Origin: Lachnospiraceae bacterium UBA6403
Lineage (GTDB): Bacteria > Bacillota > Clostridia > Lachnospirales > Lachnospiraceae
NCBI GenBank assembly: GCA_002437435.1
Contig: DJPV01000078.1
Coordinates: 1,343-25,662, forward strand
DNA length: 24,320 nucleotides
Direction of reading: 5' to 3'
The position numbers were made by a program, and so were the translations under genes. The first letter of the stretch is position 1. Each line of letters begins with the position of its first letter. The notes under the pieces are model-generated. The model worked only from the letters and a program-made list of their open reading frames with translations. It did not search any database and had not been told where the DNA came from. Shown here piece by piece: positions 14,689 to 22,325 of this stretch.

Positions 14689-16056
14689 TCAAGCTTTTCC
14701 ATGTTTTAATTCAGGTAACACCGTGGCACACATTGTAAAGAAGCTGGCACATCCGCCGATCAGATTGGAAATCGGTTCTGCCCAGAATACGCCATCCACT
14801 CCGAGATTTCCTATCCTTGGAAGCAGGATGGTAAGCGGCACTACAATAAATGCCTTTCGAAGCAGAGAAAAGAATGTAGCTTTTTTTGCCTTCCCAAGTG
14901 CAAGGAATACGCTCTGCCCGGTAAACTGCAATGCCATAAAACAAAATCCAAAGAAATAAATATGTAATGCCGGAACACCTTTCTTGATCAGTTCCGGTGA
15001 ATGATTAAAGATACGGATAAACGGTTCCGGGAACAGTCTGAGAATGCCCCATGCTGCAAAGGTATAGGTCACGCATAATATAGTCAGGAAACGGATCGCT
15101 TTCCGTACCTTCTCGTATGCCCCTTCTCCATAATTAAAGCTCATGACTGGGGACGCTCCATTTGTAATACCCATGACCGGAAGTGTACAGATATCGCGCA
15201 CGGAATTCAACACGGTCATAACACCCACATAGATATCGCCGCCATAGACCTGAAGTGTCGCATTACATACAACCTGCACCAGACTGTTTGTAAATGCCAT
15301 GATGAAGCTGGATACACCCAGACTGATGATCCGCAAAACCCGTCTCCACTTCAGCCACATACAGTTCCACTTCAAATGAAGCACTGCCCGTTTTCCGGTC
15401 AGGAATACAAGTACCCAGACCGCCGAGCAAAACTGGGAAATAATCGTTGCAATAGCCGCTCCTCTTACTCCCAGATTTAAAACAAAGATAAATACAGGAT
15501 CCAGAATTATATTTAAGACAGCTCCGATCAGAACCGATATCATCCCTGTATTTCCAAATCCCTGACTGTTGATAAACGGATTCATCCCTACCGATACCAT
15601 GACAAATACTGTTCCAAGCAGATAGATCTGAATATATGAACCCGCATATGGAAACGTGTCATCACTTGCCCCAAACAGGTACAGGATCGGTTTATAAAAG
15701 ATCAATCCGATAACCGTCAAAACAATTCCTGTTCCGATCAACAAAGTAAATGCATTTCCCATCAGATACTCTGCTTCTTTATCATTGCCCTTACCACGTT
15801 CCATGGAACAAAGCGGTGCGCCTCCATTTCCATACAGATAGGTAAAGGCGGTGATCAGCGAGATGATCGGAAAGCACAGACCTACCCCTGTCAGTGCCAT
15901 TGTACCAACTTCCGGGATTCGTCCAATATAGATCCGGTCAACTACGTTATATAAAAGATTAAGTAGCTGTGCCAGAATCATTGGTACAGCTACTTCTATA
16001 ATATTTCTATATACATTTCCACTTGAGAAATCTGTCTGATGTGCCTGCAATACCAT
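14689..16056 (-). CDS. MATE family efflux transporter, convergent paralogue
   Basis: A 455-residue MATE protein related to the gene at 13162-14571: it shares 'LLYNVVDRIYIGRIPEVG', 'MALTGVGLCFPIISLITAF', 'GNGGAPL' and 'GMNPFINSQGFGNTGMISVLIGAVLNIILDPVFIF'. The C-lobe has 'GITNGASPVMSFNYGEG', the same position as 'GLGQGAQPIISYNYGA' in its neighbour. The ATG at 16056 follows AAAGAGG with a short spacing of 3 nt. It has its own promoter but no linked regulator. The substrate is unknown and may differ from that of the paralogue. Confidence 0.93.
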   Translation of the reverse strand: MVLQAHQTDFSSGNVYRNIIEVAVPMILAQLLNLLYNVVDRIYIGRIPEVGTMALTGVGLCFPIISLITAFTYLYGNGGAPLCSMERGKGNDKEAEYLMGNAFTLLIGTGIVLTVIGLIFYKPILYLFGASDDTFPYAGSYIQIYLLGTVFVMVSVGMNPFINSQGFGNTGMISVLIGAVLNIILDPVFIFVLNLGVRGAAIATIISQFCSAVWVLVFLTGKRAVLHLKWNCMWLKWRRVLRIISLGVSSFIMAFTNSLVQVVCNATLQVYGGDIYVGVMTVLNSVRDICTLPVMGITNGASPVMSFNYGEGAYEKVRKAIRFLTILCVTYTFAAWGILRLFPEPFIRIFNHSPELIKKGVPALHIYFFGFCFMALQFTGQSVFLALGKAKKATFFSLLRKAFIVVPLTILLPRIGNLGVDGVFWAEPISNLIGGCASFFTMCATVLPELKHGKA

Positions 16057-16156
16057 TGTCCTCTTTCAAAATAACATATAATTCGATTCATTCTGTCCCA
16101 TCTTTATTTACAAAAGCTTTCTCCGCCAGGAAATGCTTTTCAGAACTGTCTTTTAT

Positions 16157-16184
16157 ATTATATTCTTTTTTGAATTGAAGTCAA
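16157..16184 (-). promoter_or_regulatory. Promoter of the second MATE gene
   Basis: On the minus strand, TTGACT (16179-16184), 16-nt spacer, TATAAT (16157-16162), about 100 nt before the start codon. The intergenic sequence up to the reductase gene (16185-16278) has only a weak TTCTCCA/TGGAGAA hairpin. Confidence 0.7.
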
Positions 16185-16278
16185 ACAACATTATTACATA
16201 GATTTATCCCGTCCCAATACATTCTTCTCCACCAGAATTTTTTCACATGGAGAAACCGATTATTGATCATAATCTATC

Positions 16279-17304
16279 TCACACATGATAGAGGCTGACT
16301 GTCTTTTCGATCAGTGCCAGTTCTTCTGATTCCATCTTGGTTGTTCTCTGCTTCTCAGCAGCTTTCAGATTACTGAGTATCTGCTTCGGCTTTGATGCGC
16401 CGATCAGAACAGTTGTAACCTCCGGTTTATTCAGCAGCCATGCGATCGCAAGCTCTGATAAGCTCATTTTATAACCTGATGCTATGTCGTTTAACTCTGT
16501 CAGAAGCGGACGCATCGATACGACCTGATCTTCATGAAGAAACCGTCCGTCTCTTGCAACCCGGCTGTCCTTTGGAATATTCTTCAGATATTTATCGGTT
16601 AACATTCCCTGTGCCAAAGGTGAAAAGCAGATCAGTCCTCTGCCGGATGCATAGGTCTGCTTCAACAGTCCGTTCTTCTCAATTGTACGATCCAGAATAC
16701 TATAACGGTTCTGATTGATGATAAATGGACAATGGAGTTCATCCAGAATCCGTTCTGCCTTTGCCATTGTCGAGCCATCATAATTCGACAGACCTACATA
16801 TAACGCCTTACCACTTCTTACTATCTGGGCAAGTGCTTCCATCGTTTCTTCTAATGGTGTATTCGGATCCATACGGTGATGATAGAAGATATCTACATAC
16901 GGAAGTCCCATTCTCTTTAAGCTCTGATCCAGACTTGCGATCAGGTACTTGCGGCTACCCCAATTACCATAAGGACCCTCCCACATATCATATCCTGCTT
17001 TTGTACTGATCACCAGTTCATCTCTGTAAGCACTCATTTCTTCCCGGAGAATTCTGCCGAAGTTTTCCTCTGCACTTCCATATACCGGGCCGTAATTATT
17101 CGCCAGGTCAAAATGTGTGATGCCGTGATCGAATGCGGTAAAACACATCTGTTTCATATTCTCATAATTATCTACACTGCCAAAATTATGCCAGAGTCCT
17201 AGCGCGATCGGTGGAAGCATCAGACCACTTTTACCACAATGGCGGTAAAAATCCGTTCCTTCTACCTCTGTATATCTGATCTTTGAAGCTGTATAACATG
17301 CCAT
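16279..17304 (-). CDS. Aldo/keto reductase, YghZ/Gpr type
   Basis: A 341-residue NADPH-dependent aldo/keto reductase. The N-terminal 'CGKSGLMLPPIALGLWHNFG' closely matches YghZ (L-glyceraldehyde 3-phosphate reductase) and the related K+-channel beta-subunit group. The catalytic tetrad is visible: Asp66 and Tyr71 in 'FDLANNYG', Lys102 in 'STKAG', and His142/143 in 'FYHHRMD'; the NADP-binding end has 'LIGASKPKQI'. The ATG at 17304 follows AAAGGGG; the longer frame to 17397 would run through a perfect hairpin and is rejected. It lies 114 nt after galE on the same strand, separated by that hairpin. It likely detoxifies reactive aldehydes. Confidence 0.92.
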   Translation of the reverse strand: MACYTASKIRYTEVEGTDFYRHCGKSGLMLPPIALGLWHNFGSVDNYENMKQMCFTAFDHGITHFDLANNYGPVYGSAEENFGRILREEMSAYRDELVISTKAGYDMWEGPYGNWGSRKYLIASLDQSLKRMGLPYVDIFYHHRMDPNTPLEETMEALAQIVRSGKALYVGLSNYDGSTMAKAERILDELHCPFIINQNRYSILDRTIEKNGLLKQTYASGRGLICFSPLAQGMLTDKYLKNIPKDSRVARDGRFLHEDQVVSMRPLLTELNDIASGYKMSLSELAIAWLLNKPEVTTVLIGASKPKQILSNLKAAEKQRTTKMESEELALIEKTVSLYHV

Positions 17305-17329
17305 ATTAACTAACCCCTTTCTTAAACAA

Positions 17330-17386
17330 ACAGGCAATTGTACCTTCTCTATGCCACTGTATTCCGGCATGTTTACAATTGCCTGT
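17330..17386 (-). terminator. Hairpin between galE and the reductase gene
   Basis: A perfect 12-bp stem, ACAGGCAATTGT (17330-17341) with ACAATTGCCTGT (17375-17386), contains an inner ATGCC/GGCAT stem and is followed on the minus strand by TTGTTTAAG. It probably terminates or attenuates the galE transcript before the reductase gene; the T-run is short, so partial read-through is possible. Confidence 0.6.
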
Positions 17387-17418
17387 CTGTTATTCATTTA
17401 CTGTATTTTTTAATTTAT

Positions 17419-18435
17419 TTATGCACCATAACCGTCCGGATTCATGCTCTGCCATCTCCATGAATCTGCACACATCTCATCAATTCCGTACTCTGCTTCC
17501 CAGCCAAGTTCCTTCTTGGCAAGTGTTGCATCCGAATAACAGATTGCGATATCACCTGCACGACGAGGCTTGATCTCATAAGGGATCTTCTTACCGCATG
17601 CTTTCTCAAATGCTTTAACAACATCTAAAACGCTGTATCCTTTTCCGGTTCCAAGATTGTAAATCTTCACACCCGGATTCTCTTTGATCTTATTGATCGC
17701 TTTTACATGGCCTTTTGCAAGATCCACAACATGGATATAATCTCTGACACCTGTTCCATCCGGTGTATCATAGTCATCGCCAAATACTCCAAGACAAGGA
17801 AGCTTTCCTACTGCTACCTGTGCTACATAAGGAAGCAGGTTGTTTGGAATACCCTTTGGATCTTCTCCGATCAGGCCGCTCTTATGTGCTCCGATTGGGT
17901 TAAAGTAACGAAGCAGGATAACATTCCATTCCGGATCTGCTGTGTGGATATCTGTCAGGATCTGCTCAAGCATATGCTTGGTCCAGCCGTAAGGATTTGT
18001 GCAGACACCCTTTGGACATTCCTCTGTAATCGGGATAAATGCAGGATTACCATATACGGTTGCAGATGATGAGAAGATGATGTTCTTGCAACCATTCTCA
18101 CGCATTGCCTTGCAAAGTGTCAATGTACCTGAAATGTTATTCTCGTAATATTCGAGTGGCTTACGAACAGATTCGCCAACTGCCTTTAAGCCTGCAAAAT
18201 GAATTACTGTATCCGGCTTCTCTTTTGCAAAGATTTCATTCATTGCATCCAGATCACGGATGTCTTTCTCATAAAATGTTACATCTTTTCCTGTTATCTC
18301 TTTTATTCTACCAATTACTTTCGGACTTGCATTATACAAATTATCAACTACTACTACATCATATCCTGCTTCTAACAACTCAACGCAAGTATGACTTCCA
18401 ATATAACCAGCACCACCTGTTACTAAGATCTTCAT
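17419..18435 (-). CDS. galE: UDP-glucose 4-epimerase
   Basis: A 338-residue extended short-chain dehydrogenase, full GalE length. The NAD-binding '[10 protein letters not shown]' is at 6-15, the catalytic Ser in 'SSSATVYGN' (122-130), and the Tyr149/Lys153 pair in 'YGWTK'. '[19 protein letters not shown]' and '[13 protein letters not shown]' are further GalE hallmarks. It interconverts UDP-glucose and UDP-galactose for galactose use and for cell-surface sugars. It starts 8 nt after AGGAGG. Its leader contains two palindromic sites that suggest repression. Confidence 0.97.
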   Translation of the reverse strand: MKILVTGGAGYIGSHTCVELLEAGYDVVVVDNLYNASPKVIGRIKEITGKDVTFYEKDIRDLDAMNEIFAKEKPDTVIHFAGLKAVGESVRKPLEYYENNISGTLTLCKAMRENGCKNIIFSSSATVYGNPAFIPITEECPKGVCTNPYGWTKHMLEQILTDIHTADPEWNVILLRYFNPIGAHKSGLIGEDPKGIPNNLLPYVAQVAVGKLPCLGVFGDDYDTPDGTGVRDYIHVVDLAKGHVKAINKIKENPGVKIYNLGTGKGYSVLDVVKAFEKACGKKIPYEIKPRRAGDIAICYSDATLAKKELGWEAEYGIDEMCADSWRWQSMNPDGYGA

Positions 18436-18472
18436 ATCATAATCCTCCTGTAAAATAAATTCTTAATCTTCG

Positions 18473-18554
18473 GTTATCATAACATTTATCGATACCAGAT
18501 TTTCTGTTATAATAACCTCTATCATCATTATACACGAGAATAAAAACTAATCAA
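18473..18554 (-). promoter_or_regulatory. galE promoter with two palindromic leader sites
   Basis: On the minus strand, TTGATT (18549-18554), 16-nt spacer, TATAAT (18527-18532). Downstream lie two copies of the palindrome GTTATNATAAC, at 18506-18516 and 18473-18483, with centres 33 bp apart, about three helical turns. They look like paired operators. The -35 region also overlaps a small AAAAACTA/TAGTTTTT hairpin that may end the upstream repair operon. Confidence 0.6.
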
Positions 18555-18604
18555 TAGTTTTTGCTAAATTTTTACTAAAAGTTAGTAAATTTTATTATTT
18601 GTGT

Positions 18605-19447
18605 TTACCGCATGAACTCTACCGCATGCTTACGCTTCCATATCGGCATCAGGTTACGCTGGCACGTCGGATTCTTCCGCTGCTCAATCCCGATCGTATG
18701 AAAGAAGGTCTTCCAGAGTTCGGTAAATTCATCCTTCAACAATTCCGTCTGCCGGAGAGTCTCCATTTCTTCATCCGATAACTCCCGCAGGTACATTTTC
18801 TGTGTCTTTTCCTCCGTATACCGGTTCTGCTCTGAAATCTCTCTCCCTTTATCTGCCTGCTTTTCCTGCTGCCCTGAGTAATGTTTTCCCGGATGGATCA
18901 CCGCATACTTCCGGTTATCGTCAAGAATCATAAAATATTCGTCCGGCATCCGGTCTGCAAAATGCTCTGCCACCTGATAAATCACATCATGCTTCGGTTC
19001 CAGATGACAGACATACACCTTATTATCGATTGAATTGAATCTTGCAAATTCCCGGAAATGATGGATCTCATTTCCAACTGCCCGCCGAATCTCCAGCATC
19101 CGGCTAACCGGAGGCTCTGCAAGCATCCCGATCACCCTTGGACCCGCCTGAAATCCGATCCGCAGAAACCGGTAGATATCGTCCAAAACATCATCTTCCA
19201 TCAGACAGGCATAATATACATCGATATATGCCTGCATCCCGATCTTATTTCGAATGGAACGCAGAACCTTTTCTGTCTTTTCTGCATCGGCATCCACATG
19301 AACATACTCGTCAAATAAGGTTGCCTGCACGATCGGCTCCGTCCGTAACTGCACCTTATCATGCCCGACCCGGAGTGCATAGACCCATGCATCATAGATG
19401 CAGGTCATCATATCTTCTAATTGATGTTTACAGGTAAATATCCTCAT
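18605..19447 (-). CDS. TIGR03915-type DNA metabolism protein
   Basis: A 280-residue protein resembling the TIGR03915 family (DUF4130), found next to the radical SAM family TIGR03916. The N-terminus 'MRIFTCKHQLEDMMTCIYDAW' region, the middle 'EIHHFREFARF' and the C-terminal 'RNLMPIWKRKHAVEF' match that family as I know it. In many bacteria the domain is fused to a uracil-DNA-glycosylase-like domain; here it stands alone. The ATG at 19447 has GGGAG 9 nt upstream and fits the family start; longer frames run into the radical SAM gene. It follows that gene by 82 nt and should share its SOS-type promoter. The precise reaction is unknown. Confidence 0.8.
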   Translation of the reverse strand: MRIFTCKHQLEDMMTCIYDAWVYALRVGHDKVQLRTEPIVQATLFDEYVHVDADAEKTEKVLRSIRNKIGMQAYIDVYYACLMEDDVLDDIYRFLRIGFQAGPRVIGMLAEPPVSRMLEIRRAVGNEIHHFREFARFNSIDNKVYVCHLEPKHDVIYQVAEHFADRMPDEYFMILDDNRKYAVIHPGKHYSGQQEKQADKGREISEQNRYTEEKTQKMYLRELSDEEMETLRQTELLKDEFTELWKTFFHTIGIEQRKNPTCQRNLMPIWKRKHAVEFMR

Positions 19448-19529
19448 ATTTACATTCTCCCATCTATATCCATATTGTCTCTTCACACAATTGTCTGTTT
19501 CCAAATAGGATTTTACATTTACCCACAAA

Positions 19530-20993
19530 TCAATTTGGAACTCCAAATACTCCCTGAGCATCAAAGAAGGACAACTGCTTATATTCTTCTTCCTTATGCT
19601 CTACCTGCCAGTTCTCTTTTGCGTGCTCTCCGATCAGTTGTCTGGTAATATACTGCTCCTCGATCGGTATCTTATACATCATCCGTCCGCCACAGGTAAT
19701 AAAATAATGCGCCCGTTTCAGCACCACTCCCATCTTCTTCAGATGGTCAAATTCCAGATGTCCGTACCGTCTCGCCTTTACGATCCTGCCTGCTGATTTC
19801 GGTCCTATGCCCGGCACACGAAGCAGTGTATCATAAGGAGCTGTCTGCACTTCGAGCGGAAACTGGTCCAGATGCCTGATCGCCCAGTCACATTTCGGGT
19901 CCATGCGGACATTAAAGTTCGGTTGTTCCTCCGACAACAATTCATCCGCCTGAAATCCATAAAACCGCAGCAGCCAGTCTGCCTGATACAATCGGTGTTC
20001 TCTTAAAAGCGGAACCGGAGTCTCAAGAGACGGAAGTGCCGAGTCCTCATTTACCGGAATATACGCTGAATAAAAGACACGTTTCAGATCATAGTTCTGG
20101 TATAACTTCTGTGTCGTCTGAACCAGTGTGTAATCACTCTCATCGGATGCCCCAATGATCATCTGCGTACTCTGTCCCGCCGGTGCAAATGTCCGTGGCT
20201 TCCATGTATCCTTTGTTGCCGGAGCAAAAGACGCTGCTTTCTTCCAAAGAGAGCCACCTCCGTTGCTCTGTGCACCGGTCAGCCGTAGCTGCTCTTTTCC
20301 AAATATGCTTCCCGGCAGATAACGGTTTCCCAGACTTCGTTCCATTCTCGTATCTTTTCCTATCAGGGTTCTCGTCTCGGCGATCGTATCACGCACTTTC
20401 CCCATCGGAGTCATAATCGTCTGAAAGCTCTTATTCGGAGCAAGCTTCTTTAAACTCTCCGCAGTCGGCAGCTCCAGATTCACACTGATACGGTCTGCCA
20501 GAAATCCGGCAGCCGCAAGCAGTTCATCCGGTGCACCCGGAATCGTCTTTACATGAATATATCCATTGAACCGATATTTTGTACGGAGAAGCTGTAAAGT
20601 TATACAGATCTGCTCCATCGTATATGCCGGATCACGGATCACCCCGGAGCTTAAGAACAGCCCTTCTATATAATTTCTCTTATAAAATTCGATCGTCAGT
20701 TCACAGATCTCCTCCGGCGTAAAGGTTGCGCGCTCGACATCATTTGATACACGGTTCACACAATATTTGCAGTCATAGATGCAGTGATTCGTCATCAGGA
20801 TCTTGAGCAGGGAGATACAGCGCCCGTCTGATGCAAAGCTGTGACAGATTCCACAGGATCGTGCATTTCCAAGCATTCCTTCCTTTCCTTTGCGATCCAC
20901 TCCACTGGATGTACATGCCACATCATACTTCGCCGCATCCGCCAGTATATGTAATTTTTCCTGTATGGTTTTGTTTGCTTTTAATTCGAACAT
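19530..20993 (-). CDS. Radical SAM protein with helix-hairpin-helix, predicted DNA repair/modification
   Basis: A 487-residue protein of the TIGR03916 type. The radical SAM cluster motif is Cys71-x3-Cys75-x2-Cys78 in 'NHCIYDCKYC'; three more Cys at 47, 50 and 59 could bind metal. 'APAGQSTQMIIGA' (270-282) is the conserved second block and the C-terminus holds a helix-hairpin-helix DNA-binding motif, 'LLRVPGIGPKSAGRIVKARR' (390-409). About 55 residues at 212-267, rich in Gly, Arg and Lys, look like an insertion. The start is fixed by the conserved 'IQEKLHILADAAKYDVAC' that follows. No ribosome site precedes it and the promoter abuts the ATG. It acts on DNA, probably after damage. Confidence 0.87.
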   Translation of the reverse strand: MFELKANKTIQEKLHILADAAKYDVACTSSGVDRKGKEGMLGNARSCGICHSFASDGRCISLLKILMTNHCIYDCKYCVNRVSNDVERATFTPEEICELTIEFYKRNYIEGLFLSSGVIRDPAYTMEQICITLQLLRTKYRFNGYIHVKTIPGAPDELLAAAGFLADRISVNLELPTAESLKKLAPNKSFQTIMTPMGKVRDTIAETRTLIGKDTRMERSLGNRYLPGSIFGKEQLRLTGAQSNGGGSLWKKAASFAPATKDTWKPRTFAPAGQSTQMIIGASDESDYTLVQTTQKLYQNYDLKRVFYSAYIPVNEDSALPSLETPVPLLREHRLYQADWLLRFYGFQADELLSEEQPNFNVRMDPKCDWAIRHLDQFPLEVQTAPYDTLLRVPGIGPKSAGRIVKARRYGHLEFDHLKKMGVVLKRAHYFITCGGRMMYKIPIEEQYITRQLIGEHAKENWQVEHKEEEYKQLSFFDAQGVFGVPN

Positions 20994-20999
20994 ATGTTT

Positions 21000-21028
21000 A
21001 TTATAAGAACTTGCGTTCGATTTTTCAA
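21000..21028 (-). promoter_or_regulatory. SOS (LexA-box) promoter of the radical SAM operon
   Basis: On the minus strand, TTGAAA (21023-21028), 17-nt spacer, TATAAT (21000-21005). The spacer contains CGAACGCAAGTTCT (21006-21019), which carries the Gram-positive LexA core GAAC-N4-GTTC. LexA bound there would cover both promoter boxes. The expected start of transcription, 6-7 nt after the -10 box, falls at the A of the ATG (20993). Confidence 0.82.
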
Positions 21029-21052
21029 GTGGAAATTTTTGTTTTTACGGAC

Positions 21053-21401
21053 GAAAAAGGCTTCCTGAAGTTTTTGAATCAAAATAAATGCGACTATTAC
21101 ATATTATTCCATAAGACGCTTCCGCTCTAATCCTACTCTGTATAACTTCGAACTAACCTCGGCAAAGCCTCGCCAAGGTCTCAGTTATCGTGCAGCGGTA
21201 CATAAAGTTGCAAAAGACGCAACTTAAGTACCGGTCTCGGATAAGGCTTACTTCATAATAGTAATATCGCATTCATTTTGTTTTAAAACACTGGCATTCA
21301 GGCAGACTTACTTCATAATAATACTCTCGTCCATTTTATTCAAAAATAATACTTTGCAAATAGGTTTGATTTAGCTGCAATATTAACAGGAAGCCTTTTT
21401 C
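21053..21401. repeat. Foldback repeat C with 15-bp inverted ends
   Basis: This 349-bp element has perfect terminal inverted repeats GAAAAAGGCTTCCTG (21053-21067) and CAGGAAGCCTTTTTC (21387-21401). Inside, the left arm around 21079-21115 is the inverted copy of 21245-21289, and that right arm is repeated in direct orientation: CTTACTTCATAATA occurs at 21247-21260 and 21307-21320, exactly 60 bp apart. The centre has a strong hairpin, CGGTAC..AAGTTGC with GCAACTT..GTACCG (about 21196-21232). It shares the word ACTAACCTC with repeats A and B but not their ends. There is no protein frame inside; it looks like a MITE-type or structured-RNA element. Confidence 0.75.
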
Positions 21402-21465
21402 TGTCTTTGTAATAAACTATATGCATATTTCCACATTTAAAAATCAAACTGGTAATTGTTTCATA

Positions 21466-21494
21466 TTGTGAAAATGTTACAGAATTGTTACAAT
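21466..21494 (+). promoter_or_regulatory. Promoter of the small cysteine-rich peptide gene
   Basis: TTGTGA (21466-21471), 17-nt spacer, TACAAT (21489-21494) on the plus strand, about 45 nt before the AGGAGG at 21532-21537. TGTTACA occurs twice inside this region as a direct repeat. Confidence 0.5.
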
Positions 21495-21546
21495 TCCATT
21501 GTACTCGATCGATACATTTATAAATTACAACAGGAGGATTTTTATT

Positions 21547-21615
21547 ATGTGTATTAACTATAACTGTTCAGATCTTTGGAATATGATCTGCAAGTATCTT
21601 GGTTTAGGCTGTTAA
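21547..21615 (+). CDS. 22-residue cysteine-rich peptide
   Basis: A short frame starting with ATG 9 nt after a perfect AGGAGG (21532-21537) and ending in TAA. The peptide has four Cys at positions 2, 7, 15 and 22, two internal aromatic/hydrophobic patches ('SDLWNM' and 'KYLGLGC') and ends in Cys. A promoter precedes it and a strong terminator follows at 21698-21745, so it has the layout of a complete one-gene transcript. No modifying enzyme or peptide exporter is adjacent; the nearby radical SAM gene belongs to the DNA-repair type. It could be a secreted or signalling peptide, a leader peptide, or a small membrane-active protein. The family was not recognised. Confidence 0.6.
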   Translation: MCINYNCSDLWNMICKYLGLGC

Positions 21616-21697
21616 TTTAAAATAATAAAATTGATATTGCTATTGGAATAACTAATATATAGTGTTTATCAGAATATCATATTTTGCCTATAATAAA

Positions 21698-21745
21698 AAA
21701 AATGGAAGGCTCCGCGGCGTCCCGCAGGTCTTCCATTTTTATTTT
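21698..21745. terminator. Bidirectional terminator
   Basis: AAAAATGGAAG (21698-21708) pairs with CTTCCATTTTT (21730-21740) around a GC-rich loop and is followed by ATTTTC on the plus strand and a T-run on the minus strand. It ends the small peptide transcript and the xpt operon, which converge here. Confidence 0.85.
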
Positions 21746-21755
21746 CTGCTTTTAA

Positions 21756-22307
21756 TTATTTCTTCTTATTCTTTAAGTCTGTCACCAGAATCATTGCTGC
21801 GCCGACTGCCATAACGATCGCACCGGCTAACAGGAAGATGATTCCATAGCCCAGACTATAGACTATATCGCTATTGGCATTATTCTTGATCTGAACCATC
21901 GTGTTTACCAGGTCGATCAGGATAACAGCCAGCGCCAGACCAGAGGTAAGAAGCGTCCATTTTCTTGCATTTTTAAAAACCATCATGATGCATGTGATCA
22001 ACGCAAAGAATATAACAAGAACCCCATCTCCACTCAGGAAATTGATAGATTCCGTTGTTCCGTCCACAGTTGCCTGTACGAAGGGCTGAAAGTTTGCCCA
22101 TATCAGAAGCATCGCCATCAGTCCGATCAGAACTCTTCCGATGGCAACAGGTTTCGGTGTTTCCATCTTCACATTTGCTACATTTGAAAATCGTTTGGAG
22201 ATTCCTCCATAGGTCTTACTGTAATCCATAATGGATAAATCTTTTTCTCTGTGCTCTCCACTGCCGGAGGTTGTCTGCACAGAATCTTTCTCATTCTGCT
22301 CTGCCAT
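21756..22307 (-). CDS. Four-helix membrane protein of unknown function
   Basis: A 183-residue protein with a hydrophilic N-terminus of about 54 residues and four predicted membrane helices (near 56-75, 94-112, 117-138, 150-176), ending in a Lys-rich tail. It starts 6 nt after AAGGAG and lies 18 nt after the permease gene, as last gene of the xpt operon, so it probably relates to that operon or is simply carried by its transcript. I do not recognise the family; the loop after helix 1 ('VDGTTESINFLSGDG') and the Asn-rich loop before helix 4 would face outside if the N-terminus is cytoplasmic. Confidence 0.75.
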   Translation of the reverse strand: MAEQNEKDSVQTTSGSGEHREKDLSIMDYSKTYGGISKRFSNVANVKMETPKPVAIGRVLIGLMAMLLIWANFQPFVQATVDGTTESINFLSGDGVLVIFFALITCIMMVFKNARKWTLLTSGLALAVILIDLVNTMVQIKNNANSDIVYSLGYGIIFLLAGAIVMAVGAAMILVTDLKNKKK

Positions 22308-22325
22308 AAAAAACTCCTTTTATTC

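Noticed and set aside
17305..17397. Longer N-terminus of the aldo/keto reductase
   Set aside because: It translates through a perfect 12-bp hairpin, and the internal ATG at 17304 has a proper ribosome site and matches the family start.
21547..21615. The small Cys peptide as substrate of the neighbouring radical SAM enzyme
   Set aside because: That enzyme has a helix-hairpin-helix, a LexA box and a DNA-metabolism partner, and lacks the extra cluster domain of peptide-modifying radical SAM enzymes, so the pairing is not supported.
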